Assembly: GCA_014155875.1 (NCBI GenBank)
Contig: JACEFZ010026832.1
Span: 186,001-250,000, forward strand
DNA: 64,000 bases
Reading direction: 5' to 3'
From: Cepaea nemoralis
Lineage: Eukaryota > Mollusca > Gastropoda > Stylommatophora > Helicidae
Part shown: positions 10,953 through 22,900 of the stretch, one piece after another
Numbering within the stretch: position 1 is the first letter of the stretch
How the letters are laid out: the number at the start of each line of letters is the position of its first letter
The notes under the pieces: model-generated
Told to the model about the DNA's origin: nothing
The model's input: the letters and a program-made list of their open reading frames with translations, nothing else
Database searches by the model: none
Translations under genes and position numbers: made by a program

Positions 10953-13900
10953 CTGAGAACAAATGACATCATACAATGAGATGTCAAAAACATGCACTTC
11001 CATAACAATAACTAAACCGTATATGTGTCAGGTTATTATGTTAGGTTGGAGACTCACTTTGATATTCACTTTTTATTGAGCGGGAAGGAGTAGGGGTGAA
11101 AGAACGAAGAATGGTATGAGAGAGAAACATGAGATGAGAAAGAGATAAGGAAGGGAGTTGGTCACCAAACTCACACAATGCTTGACTGACTCTCAGGCCT
11201 TGCTCTCAACACAGAGAAAAGGCCTGTGACATGCCTGGGCATTGAAGCGAGACTCTAGCCAGTCATACAAACCAAGGTTGCATTACCAAGATACTGAATT
11301 CCCACAAAGAATGCCAGCTAAACTAAGAGGATTTTGCTCTTGTGGCTTGTTCACAGTCTGTGTTCTTTAACTCTCTCTCATACAGAACACCAGGGACTCA
11401 GATCTGTAGTGACACTTGGCAAGATACATAATGATGATGGAGCTCAACAGAATTAAAATACAAAGCTAAGGAGTTCAAGGACTTGCAACCAACAGCAAGA
11501 ACCAAATAATGCCAGAATTTACATCTACTCATGTAGTGTAAATTTTTAATGTGGTATTTATTTATCAACTTCTCTACAGCACAGGCACTTGTAATATCTT
11601 CAATAACATCAGCAAATATGTAGGTGGTAGTACAGTTATTGACAGGATCTTTCATTTCGGACAATTGATCAGGCAGGGGTCAAAGACAAAGCAGGCTGTC
11701 TTGGAAGTGGTCAAATATCTGTCAAAACCATTTGTACAAAGCAGTCATTTGCCAGATATGTCAGATAGTGTAACCAGGTTCCACACAATTGAAGAGTTGC
11801 TTTAGTGTTCTCCAAACTGACGGCAGAATGCATCTATCTGTGAACGTAAGAAAGCACTCCTTGGACACTATTATTTGCTTGTGACGCACACGTTTATCGA
11901 TCTTACAAAATGCGTTTCTTGGCAATGTCAACATTCATTTGACAGGCATTACCTGGCTTGTAAATGCTGCATAAGTTGTCTCCCTCTGTCACAATTGTTA
12001 TCGCTCCTGTTGCCATAGACTCCTCTTCTCTGGTTGGATCAACAAGTAAAAGTTTGCTGTAAAGACACAAGGACAAGTTTTCACCATGAACATTCCAGGG
12101 ATTCACAAGAAGACAACACACATATTCCTATATGGTTAATTTGTGTAACCTATACCCTGGTCTCTGTTGCAGAGTACCACTCATTTTGCACACTATGAGA
12201 TTGAATGAGAGACAGCAATTCCCTATGACGGTGCTAGATAATCAGCACATCTTGCATGCATTGATTGGAGAACTGACCTGTGTGCTTAGAATAAGTGTGT
12301 TCTTTGTTTACCAGAATGGAATCAAATCATCACTAGTTGGCACCTCCAGGTTTTACAAGAGTGAACTGAAATCATAGAGTGGAGCATTAAAATTTAACAT
12401 GAAACATGGTCAAACTGGTCACGTGCATAGAGAAAGAGATACTAGATGATCCTAGACAATGGACTGGAAACATGTCAGCACATGAGTTGATAAATGCTGC
12501 TAAAGAGTGGGAGTGTTTATCAGTTTAAGGGCCGAATGTAAGACAGGCTGGCGTGCCCAATTTGTTACCCTTTGAAAATAAAGAGTGTTTGTTCATTCGA
12601 GTTGTGGCTTCATTGCTCACATTAGTTAGAAAGGCATGATGTTACTGACATTAAATAAGCATCAACAACAAACAAAGCAGCCTGGATCAACAAGCAGGTA
12701 AACCAAACACTCACTTGTCGAATACAATAAAGGTAGTTGCAACTGGGCAGCAGGTCATCTGCAATGGTGAGCGAGTTGTGGGGTCTGTTTGGATATCACC
12801 TGTCTCCTCATCAATTGTCACTTTAGGTAACAAAGCTGGAAAAAAGAAGAATGAAGCATAACAATTCTACAGCCAAGTGCATTAGAATTTGACAAAGTTA
12901 AAAAAAAAAAAGTTAGAAACATGTCCTTTACAGGAACGTCACAGCCAACCTCAAAATTTTTTGGCTGTTTGTTATTTCTTGGCAAGTTTACGTTCAGTAG
13001 TTTGCCACTGCTTTCTGAATGACCAGCACTCATACCATTTTACAATAACAAACGCAAGGCAATCTTCGACCTAATCGCCCGCAGCTGTGTTTCGAATGCG
13101 GTATGTGAGATTATGAACTCCATATAACCCCTTCGCCACAGAGCCGGTTGAGTTTGATAAAGCTAGCTTAAAAAACAGTAATCTTTTAGCCAATGTTAGG
13201 CATTACAATTTCCATTATTAGTAACCCCTCCTGTTTATCAGTTTAAATGAACAATCTAATCTAAACTTCTGACACAAATATGTTTGGATGAATTAGACCA
13301 TGTCTTATTTGTTTTCCAAAAACAACAACTGATTGCAATTGATATAAATATAAATTTTTTCAAGTTAGCAAGAATAGGCATTGCTTGTGCCTTTACTTGT
13401 TTCAAATCCTTTTTTCCCCCTCTGAATTTTAGTATTTGATCTGAAAGATAAGTTGCATTTTATTATTAGTCGTCATATACTGGTAAATCAAAAGTGTAAT
13501 AAATTAATTTTTTTTTTTCAACATTTAATTTTCTGTTATTTTATTTTAATTGTGATTTATATACTACTATTTTGTAAAGTGATCAAGGACATAATGATTT
13601 CTTTCAACATGTCACATTGTCCATTAGCTTTGTATGAAAAGCTGGTTTAACTAAAAAACTGCATCATAGCACAGATCTTCATATGAATCGTTTCTGAGTT
13701 GCACAGCTCAGCAGAGTATTGCAAAATGAATATTTGAAAAGCTGGTTTATTTTAAAGCAAATATTTTCATTAGAATTTTTGCTACAAGTTTTTAATTACT
13801 GATTGGAAGTCAAGCTCCTTCAGCAATCCACTTGCATGTTAGTGCCATTGCTAAACATTGCATACAAAGTAAGAGCTTCCTTATATAGAATATTTTGGCA

Positions 13901-16900
13901 GGATTATTTACACTGAATTTTAGATCTTATACTAAAGATTTCTAGAGTTAAATATAAATACTTTGAGATAAAATACAACTGAATTAATTTATAATAACCC
14001 GCTTATTTGCAATTGAATCTACAATTGCCTAGTAATTAGTGCATAATTTATGGATGTTTTACTTTTAACAATTAGGTCAGATGATGTAATATCAGTAAAG
14101 TAAAAAGCTAATTTTCAGTAAAATGTCCTGGTTGCGGCAATATACTGTTTATATGGGTTTTCAGATGTTTTAATTGGATATTACTTCCAAGACTACAATT
14201 ATTTTACTGGTTGGGAAATTTCATTGACATCTTTAACATGAATTTCAATTTCCAATAATTCATTACAAAAATATTCCTACAGAAGTGGCATACGACTTAA
14301 ACAAGATACCGTTGGATCTATACAACAATGCAAATTTCATAATTTTGTTCAAACATGTCACAATGTAACCAAAATACCAAGTCACTGTTATAATCTGAAA
14401 GTCTTTGAACAGACAAAGTTAGCACCAGAAACAGGTTCCAAATGTTGCTATTATGTAGCCGGGGGCGCAGAGTTGGGATGAGTGCCCAACCTTGCATGAA
14501 TACCCCCATGGCTCGCGCATTCATCACCTCTACAGAAAAAGTCAAATTCCTGACCTTCACGTGGCGGATCTGTTTTAACTAACAGAAGGGGCAGCGGCAA
14601 GTCTCTGGCGCCGAAAAATAACCAGAGCGCTCTAGATGTGTATGCACATGCATGCACAAACTCAATTCGAGTAGGACCAGGTCTACTAGAGGAAAGGAAA
14701 GGAAGACGGAGGCAACCAGCTAGCAGGCGTACTGCATAAATCAGGATGACACGCAATTACGCCATGAAATATGTCAACTACACCAAAATGTTATGGTGCT
14801 CGCCCTGCTTTGGATCCCATGGCAAGTGCAGTGCCAGGCCCAATGCCTCGAAAGGAATTGCGGAGGGAGTCAGCAACAAAAAAATAGAACTAGGAAACAT
14901 CTTGGACCAAGAAAAAGTAAGTATACGTACTTGCAAGAAACTCACCTCAACGAAAATATAGCCTTCAAAATCGGAGGCTACCAGTGTTACCGATCTGACC
15001 AAAAGGACAGGTGAAAGGGTCGGATACTGACCCTTGTAAAAAAAAAAATAACATCATGGCTCCCAAATTGAAATTTACATGGAAGGGGCTGAGTATCAGA
15101 CACTTAAACTTAAGACAGGCAATACAAACCTACATCTGATCAATTACTACTGTCAAAGTGACGGCCCACAGGCACTGGACACACTACAATTAAAAGAAAA
15201 TATGATTGTGTGTGGTGATTTCAACAGCAACTAACAGAACTTTTTACGCGAGATCATGGCACACTACAACTACACCTGACCTGGCTTTTCATTCACCAGA
15301 CCTGGAGTGGAACATTACACAATATGTTGGGAAACAACTTGGTGGCAGTGACCATCGGCCAGTCTTTCTAACCGTAGAAAATGAGCTTGTAAGTGAAAGC
15401 AGCACCCTCTCGAGGTGGAACTACAAGAAAGCAGACTGAGCAATGTACAAGCATTGCACCAACCCACCGGTTACAAACCTGAACACTGAGAAAGACATAA
15501 ATAAAGAAGTTGAAGAGTTTAGGAAATGCATACTACAATAAGCACAAAAAACAGTACCAAGAGGAGCTCGTAAATAGCATAAACCCTACTGGAGTAGTGA
15601 ACTTCAACAGTTGCATAATGATGTGGAAGTATGTAGAAAGCAAGCAGAGGCCAAACCCAGCCAAGAGCACCACTATTAATACCAACACGCAAGTTAAATT
15701 TCAAAAGGCCAAGCTGCAGGCTAGACGGGAAAGCTGGCAAGAGAAAACAAAACAGAGTCACTGACTTTGAAACAGACACAAGGAAGTTGTGGAAGCTAAT
15801 ATAACAACTTAACGATGAGGGCACAGGGAGAAACTCAAAAATTGCACTACATAAAGACGGAAACGTCTTAACAGGAAAGCAAGCAGCTGACCATTTTGCG
15901 GACTCATTCGCACAAGATATATCAACATTAGTCCAGAGAAACAACAAGAGGTTCAGGAGAAATGGCAATTAAATAGTATATGAGGTTCTGGAGGCAACTA
16001 CCACAATCAGCGAACTGGAGCTAGCCATATCAAAACTGAAAATGAGAAAGTCACCAGGAGCTGATGGTATCTCCAATGAAATTATTAGGGACCTAGGAAC
16101 AGAGGCCAAAGCAAAGCTGTTGCATATCTTCATTAACAGCTGGACCTTACATAATGTTCCACAAGCCTGGGGAGAAGCAATCATGATACCCCTCCTAAAA
16201 TCAGGGAAAGATAGTTCCACTGTCTCCAGCTACAGACCAATTAGCCTCACCAATCGTCTCTGCAAAACAATGGAGCGCATCATCAATCACAGACTGCAGT
16301 GGTACATTGAAAGTAAAAACATCTTTGTGCCACAGCAGACTGGCTTTAGGCAGTGCTATTCTACGGAAGATCAGACAATCTACTTCTCTCAAGAAATTGA
16401 GGACTCATTCCAAGAGAAGAAGCTGGTGCTTGCGGCATGGATAGATCTGAAGAAAGCCCTTGACAAAGTCTGAAAAGAAGGTCTGATGAAGAAACTGAGA
16501 ACTGTAAAGTCAATGCAAGAATGTACAAATGGGCAAAAGCATACTTGCACAACAGAAGATCATTACACATCCAGACAAAAGTGAGAGGAATATTTGACAA
16601 GGAAGAACAGATCAGTGTGCAGCGCAGAACAGTCTCTCAACTTCCTTGATGAAAAATACCCACAGGACAGCTGGATGCAAGTCTACACAGATGGGTCAGC
16701 ACAAAATGCTGTTCGAAATGGAGGAGCAGGAATGTACATAGAATACCCAAATAATACTAGGGACACAGCCAGAGTACCGACAGGAAAGTATTGCCATAAC
16801 TATGATGCTGAAATTGAGGCAATCAAGATAGCAACAGAGAAATTACTAAATACCAGCAATGGTACACAACCCGTGGTGCTATTGACAGATGCAAAATCAG

Positions 16901-19900
16901 TACTCGAGGCGCTCTTGTCTGGGAAATTGCTGGAAAAAAGGTCTGATAAAGAAACTGAGAAACTGTAAAGTCAATGCAAGAATGTACAAATGGGCAAAAG
17001 CATACTTGTACAACAGAAGAGCCCGAGTACAGATTGACGGAATCAAGAGCAAGAAAGTACTACAGTGTCATGGTGGTCCCCAGGACTGAGTCTTGTCCCC
17101 CACACTTTTCCTAATCTTCATCAATGATCTTGTTGCCAATCAACCACATGGAATTAAAGCGGCAATGTACACTGATGACCTGGTTCTGTGGAGCACAAAT
17201 GAACATGCATCAGTGGCCATCAGATCGCTACAAAGAGCTGTAGATGCATTTGTTGCATGGGCAAATAGATGGTGTGTCATGTTAAAAACACTAACAAGTG
17301 CAGCACCACTCTATTTACCCTCTCTCCAAAACAAAAGGCAGGGACCATCCAGATAAATGGAACACCCCTAAGAGAAGATAAAGAACCAACATACCTTGGA
17401 ATAACATTTGATGGCAGGCTGACATGGAGAAAGCAGATCAACAAAGCAGTAGCAAAAGCCAGAAGGAAAATAGCCATCCTGAGAAAGCTAAGTGGAACCA
17501 CATGGGAAGCCAGTGGGAAAATACTTAGCAAAGTTTATCAACAGAGCATACAACCACACCTGGAATACGGGTCAACTGCGTGGTGTTCGACATCAAAAAC
17601 CACACTACAAGAGCTGGACAAAGTGCAAAATCAAGCACTTAGAGTCACCACAGGAGGGATGAGATCAACCCCTATAGTGGAAATGGAGAAGATGGGGAGG
17701 ACACAAGCACTAAGTGAGCGCAGAGATACGAAAACGCTAATACAAGCAGATAAGGTCCTCAGCTTGCCAGGCCACCCTATGAAGAACACATTTGAAAACC
17801 TAGCTATGGGGCGGTTGAAAAGAAGTTTTTTTATCCACCAGGCCAAACGACTCTGCAGAGAAACCACGATCTGCCCACAGTTGGTATCCACCTGAAAACT
17901 ATTCCAGAGCGAACTCCATGGAAGGGGTAACATAGACTATCACTACAAATCCAGACAAAATTTATAGGAATATTTGACAAGGAAGATTAGAACAGTATAC
18001 CCCGGGAAGGTTAACATGGTCAACAAATGCCCACAGAAGTCGGATGTGTCGGCCTAACGGCGCAAGAACGCAGCTCTGCTGTAAAGAGGCACAACGCAGT
18101 CACATCCACACAAAAAAATTCCGGATGAACACAGAAGAAGAAGAAGAAGAAGAAGAAGAAGAAGAAGAAGAAAAAGAAGAAGAAGAAGAAGAAGAAGAAG
18201 AAGAAGAAGAAGAAGAAGAAGAGTCTACAGCACAGATCAGCCACTCCTAGCTTCCTTGATGAAGAACACCCACAGGAACTCTGGATACGAGTCTACACAG
18301 ATGGGTTAGCACAAAATGCTGTTCGAAATAGAGGAGCAGGAGTGTACATTGAATATCCAAATAATACTAGGGACACAGCCATAGTACCAACAGGAAAGTA
18401 CTATTATGCTGAAATTGAGGCAATCAAGATAACAACAGAGAAATTACTAAACACCAGCCATAGTACACAACATGTTGTGCTATTGTACGGGAGTCTCCAT
18501 CATATGGGAGTCTCTGTGTACCGCCTCATATATGTACAGGATACGGGAATCTCCATGACGAAGTGGCCAAGCCGTCTGACTCAGGCTCCGAAGGTTGTGG
18601 GTTCGATTCCAGGCCGTGTCCTTCGGTTCACGAGTGCATTTTTCGAAAACTCTTGAGGGTTGTCGCTGGAGCTACGGAGTTCGTGTTTTGTGCTGCGATT
18701 TTCACGCTGCAGAAAGAGACTGAGCCATATGGGATAAAAATCTGGTGCAATGAAGTCGACCCTGTCGACTTTTAAGCGACTTTTTTATGTTGTGCTATTG
18801 ACAAATGCAAAATCAGTACTCTAGACGCTCCTGTCTGAGAAATTGCCAGTACTAAGGACACTACTTTCTGAACTTAGCAGTCAGCATAAGGTCACCATAC
18901 AGTAGATACCATCCCACTATGAAGTTCCCGGAAACGAGAGAGCTGATCAATTAAAAAGGAAGGAGCAAAAGAAGAACAACCTGATGTGCACATTACATAC
19001 CACCAAAAGAAACATTGCAGTTATAGACATATTTCAAGCGAACGAAAGAAGAAGCACCAGAAACTATTCTATTAGCCAATGCTAATAAGGATTTCATCAA
19101 AGCCCAAAATAAACAAAAATGATAAACAGTAGAGATAAATAATAGGGATGACATGAAGAGAACTAGGTGATGTAACTATTTTAAACAGGCATGGGATAAT
19201 TGTGTTTTAACTTCTATCTTCTGGACATCTAGAAACATTTCAACATGACTTAATGTGACAACCAGGAACTTTTAAAACTAACCATTTGAGATTCAAGGAC
19301 TTAAAGTCAACTACTTGACAAGCAGAGACTACTAAACCTAACTAGCTGACTGACGACCTAAGTAATGTTACTTTTGAACTATAAATAACTCCTGTTCTAG
19401 TCAAATGTTTTTGTCCACTTGGCCACACCATACTTCTGGCTGACAATTTGGACAGACAATCAAGCCACACTGCTATGGCTATTTGTTTAACTTCGGCCTT
19501 AGATGATTTGTATTACTATCTCTTCTGTCCTAAGTAATAATTGCTCCTTTCAACTTCACACAGTGATGACTAATGTCTTTGCAACCTACATCGGCAGGAC
19601 AGAGCGGCAGTTACACAGTAGGGTTGTTGGACACATACCAAACTGGGTTGACAAGATACTAAACACAAGCGATGGGATCATGAGGCCGACATACTACAAT
19701 TACAAACTTCCAGCATCGTCTATTGCACGGCACGTCTTGGAAACTGGTCATGTAATGGATAGAGACAGCGCTTTTCGCGTGCTGTTTAATAAACAAAATA
19801 GTCACTTGATAAAGTTTTCAGAAGCCATCAGATTAATCTACATAGGCAAACAGAAAAACATGATAGTCAGTTTAAAATTACCGTGGTAGACAATAGACAT

Positions 19901-22900
19901 TACTGTGCGAACATGTGTATATTTCAGCTTGAATGATGTATCTAGTTATTTTACACTATGTTGTGTGAATTCTGCAGTATGTACCTGAAGAGATGCAGTG
20001 AAATATGCCAGGTAGTAAATCGTACAATCTATGGTTTGTGTCTTTGTTACTAAAAACCAGTTAGCTGTTATTTTTCAACTCAAAATGCTACCTGTAACAG
20101 ATAGTTACAGAAAGATAGAAACAACTAGAGAGAAAATAAAACACAAACAGCTACTCACTGTTTCTGAGAGCAGTCACAAGAGCTACCGTGCAGGCATCCA
20201 TGACATTTCCATCGTAGTCTAAACAGACAAGATCTATATGCAGCACCCACACAAGCTGGCAATGAGAAACAGACTTGTAAACTACAAACAAACTAGAAAT
20301 ATGATTTATTTGAAAGAAAGAAAATTTACCAGTTATATCTGATTGATTGATTGATTTAAGAACCGACATTACCAGTTACATCTGAAACTAGAAAACCTAA
20401 TTCATTATCTAATAATGAGTATGAAGGATAAATGGCAAGAGATAAAGAAGCTTTCTGGTGGGTCATGATGAGAGTGATGTTCTGCAAAAACCTGCTACAT
20501 GATGATGATGATGTATAGATATGTGAATAAAAGTATATCTGGGCTATTAATAAGTTCAGCTGCGCTGCTCTTTGAAACAACAGCACTGAACAAATGTTAC
20601 CTACAAATGTGGGGGTATGACTTCGAGGTGTAGTATCCACGACCAGCTGGAAAACCAAATGGGTTTATATCATTCAACAAATTACACCTACAAGCATTTT
20701 AACAAATAATAAGGAAACAAAGTTTAGCTGTACCATTAACACATTCTTTTAAAACAAAAATGTCATGTTTGCCTTCTCTGAATGGCAGTTATTTCACTTA
20801 CAAAGAGCCACTGTTCACTTTTATGAACGCGACATTTACAAGATGTTGTATAAGACTGAAGTTGAATAATACCTTTCCATAGGATACACACAGACTCTCA
20901 CCCAGCAAGCACCGGGAACTAAACAGAAAACAAGAAAACAAATGAATACATAAACTAATAGTTGTTCTCTTTTAACATATTTACATCGTGCATATTAAAA
21001 CAAAAAGTTTCCCAGGGCAGTTTCCTGCTGTGGGTACGTGATGTGATAACCCTGTCACATTTTGTAGATATGATAGCAAGGAGGAGTTGGTGGCCAATCT
21101 TTCCCTCACTATGGCTAGCAATGAGCCCAGGCGCCGAACCCATATCCGACCATGCAGTTTGCTATCAACTTCGCTAGCACGTCCGTCATATCGCGCAATA
21201 TGTACAACATACTTTGATATATTTCAAAGCACTTCAACATGTTTGTTATCTCCCTATATCCCAGCCAGCTAAAACATTCACCAACTAAGTATTGTTTTTG
21301 TGTCACCAAGATAGTAATTAGCCTGGAATATAAAGAGCTCATATCTGAGTTTAAATAAATATACACAACAAACCCCTTTCCATGCGAGTCCACATACAGA
21401 TTGGTGCCTTTAATGAATCCACTGCTGTGCTCATTGAATTTAAAATTGCTAGGAAAACACCGTTACATGTTGACTACTGTTTTTGTCATGTGACAGAGTA
21501 CTATAGCAGGATTAGGGAAGAAGGTAAGAATTATAGTTTGAAAAAAAAAAAAATACTATGATGGCCTTTCTAAGTCAAACGCCCTCAGTATGTGGCACAT
21601 AGAGAAAATACCCTGGGAAGGTTAACCCGGTCAACAAATGCCCGCAGAAGTCGGATGTGTCGGCCTAACGGCGCAAGAACGCAGCTCTGCTGTAAACAGG
21701 CACAACGCAATCACATCCGGAAAAAAACTCCGGATGAACGCAGAAGAAGAAGAAGAGAAAATACAGGTTCAGAGCTTAACAAATGTCTAGGGAAAATGGT
21801 GCTACCACATACAGAGAGCAACCATCATCTGGGATGACTTATGTTTTTGAATCCTCTAACCCTCCATACTGCCTGCCAGTCTATCCCAGGTAATTTAAAG
21901 GTCCCTTAAGAACTACAGTAACTTGACATAACAATTAAAACCAGAGGACATGAACAACTTATCTAGTGAAAGGTATAAAATATGAATATACAATGGTACC
22001 TCGGGTTACAAACGCCTCAGGTCACGAACAACAAATTCGAAAATGTTATGTCTCGGGTAACGAACAGTGCCTCGGGTTACGAACGAAGGCAAGAGAGAGA
22101 GAGAGCAGGGTGTAACGTTGGAGACAAACGGTCGCGTACAGCACAAACAGTACTACAGATGAGCTTGTGGATCTTCAGAATGAACAGCTAAAGACATTAA
22201 AGGAGGAGCAGTCGTCTGATGATGAGGAGCCAGTGACCGTCTCAACCGCCAGGATTAAAGAAATTTGCAGCAAGTGGGCAGATGTCGAAGACTTCATTGT
22301 GAACCATCATCTAAACAAACTTGTTGCTAACAAGCAATATGCCCCTAAATGTGATGAATGGTAATACGATGACCCACTTCAGAAAGATTCTCCAGCATAG
22401 GAAACAACAAATTTCCCTTGTTAGTTTCTTGGTGCAGAAAGATTCCCAGTGGCTGCTAAGAAACAGCGACAAGGTACTCCTGAAACTAATGATTCAGAAT
22501 AACAAAGAAAATGAAAAATTTCCCATGATCGTTTTCTTGGTAATAAAGATAGACTAAATCTTTTTGTTTTATTTTACGTTTAATTCATTTGATCGTTTTC
22601 TTTCTTTATTTAATACGTGAAGTACACGTATTCTTTGCGTTTTGTCAGGTAAACAACCGGATGTTAATTAAAAAGAACGATTCTTTCATCTTGAAACAGA
22701 TTTGTCTTTATTTAATTGATTTCAATATTTCAGGTTGCGAACCAAGTTCTGGAATGAATTAAGTTCGTAACCCGAGGTACCACTGTATTTGAATTAACCT
22801 AACCCAGAGATAGAGAAGGCAGATTTACAGATCTATGGAAACCACAATATCTTCACATGCAATTTCTCCACGACACTATGCCATATTTTGTCCTCATCTG

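Larger units (their letters stand above)
14456..19060 (+). pseudogene. LINE-C copy 1: I/Jockey-like LINE with RNase H, internally rearranged
   Basis: An endonuclease relic at about 14780-15370 shows [25 protein letters not shown] sequence and [10 protein letters not shown] starts at 16020 ([37 protein letters not shown]). An RNase H domain ([38 protein letters not shown]) then appears at 16660-16935, before the RT palm resumes at 16937 with [10 protein letters not shown] (motif C) and the thumb [19 protein letters not shown] at 17390. A second RNase H follows at 18250-18960, ending [16 protein letters not shown]. About 300 bp of 3' ORF is deleted at about 19015 compared with copy 3. Stops and frameshifts throughout. 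Hosts a SINE-C and a SINE-B insertion. Confidence 0.82.

Noticed and set aside
11398..11805. Extra EXOSC8 exon or neighbouring gene
   Set aside because: The final two exons join in phase without it, and no family motif is present on either strand.
18020..18250. Glu-rich and Phe-rich ORFs
   Set aside because: Translations of the (GAA)n tract.
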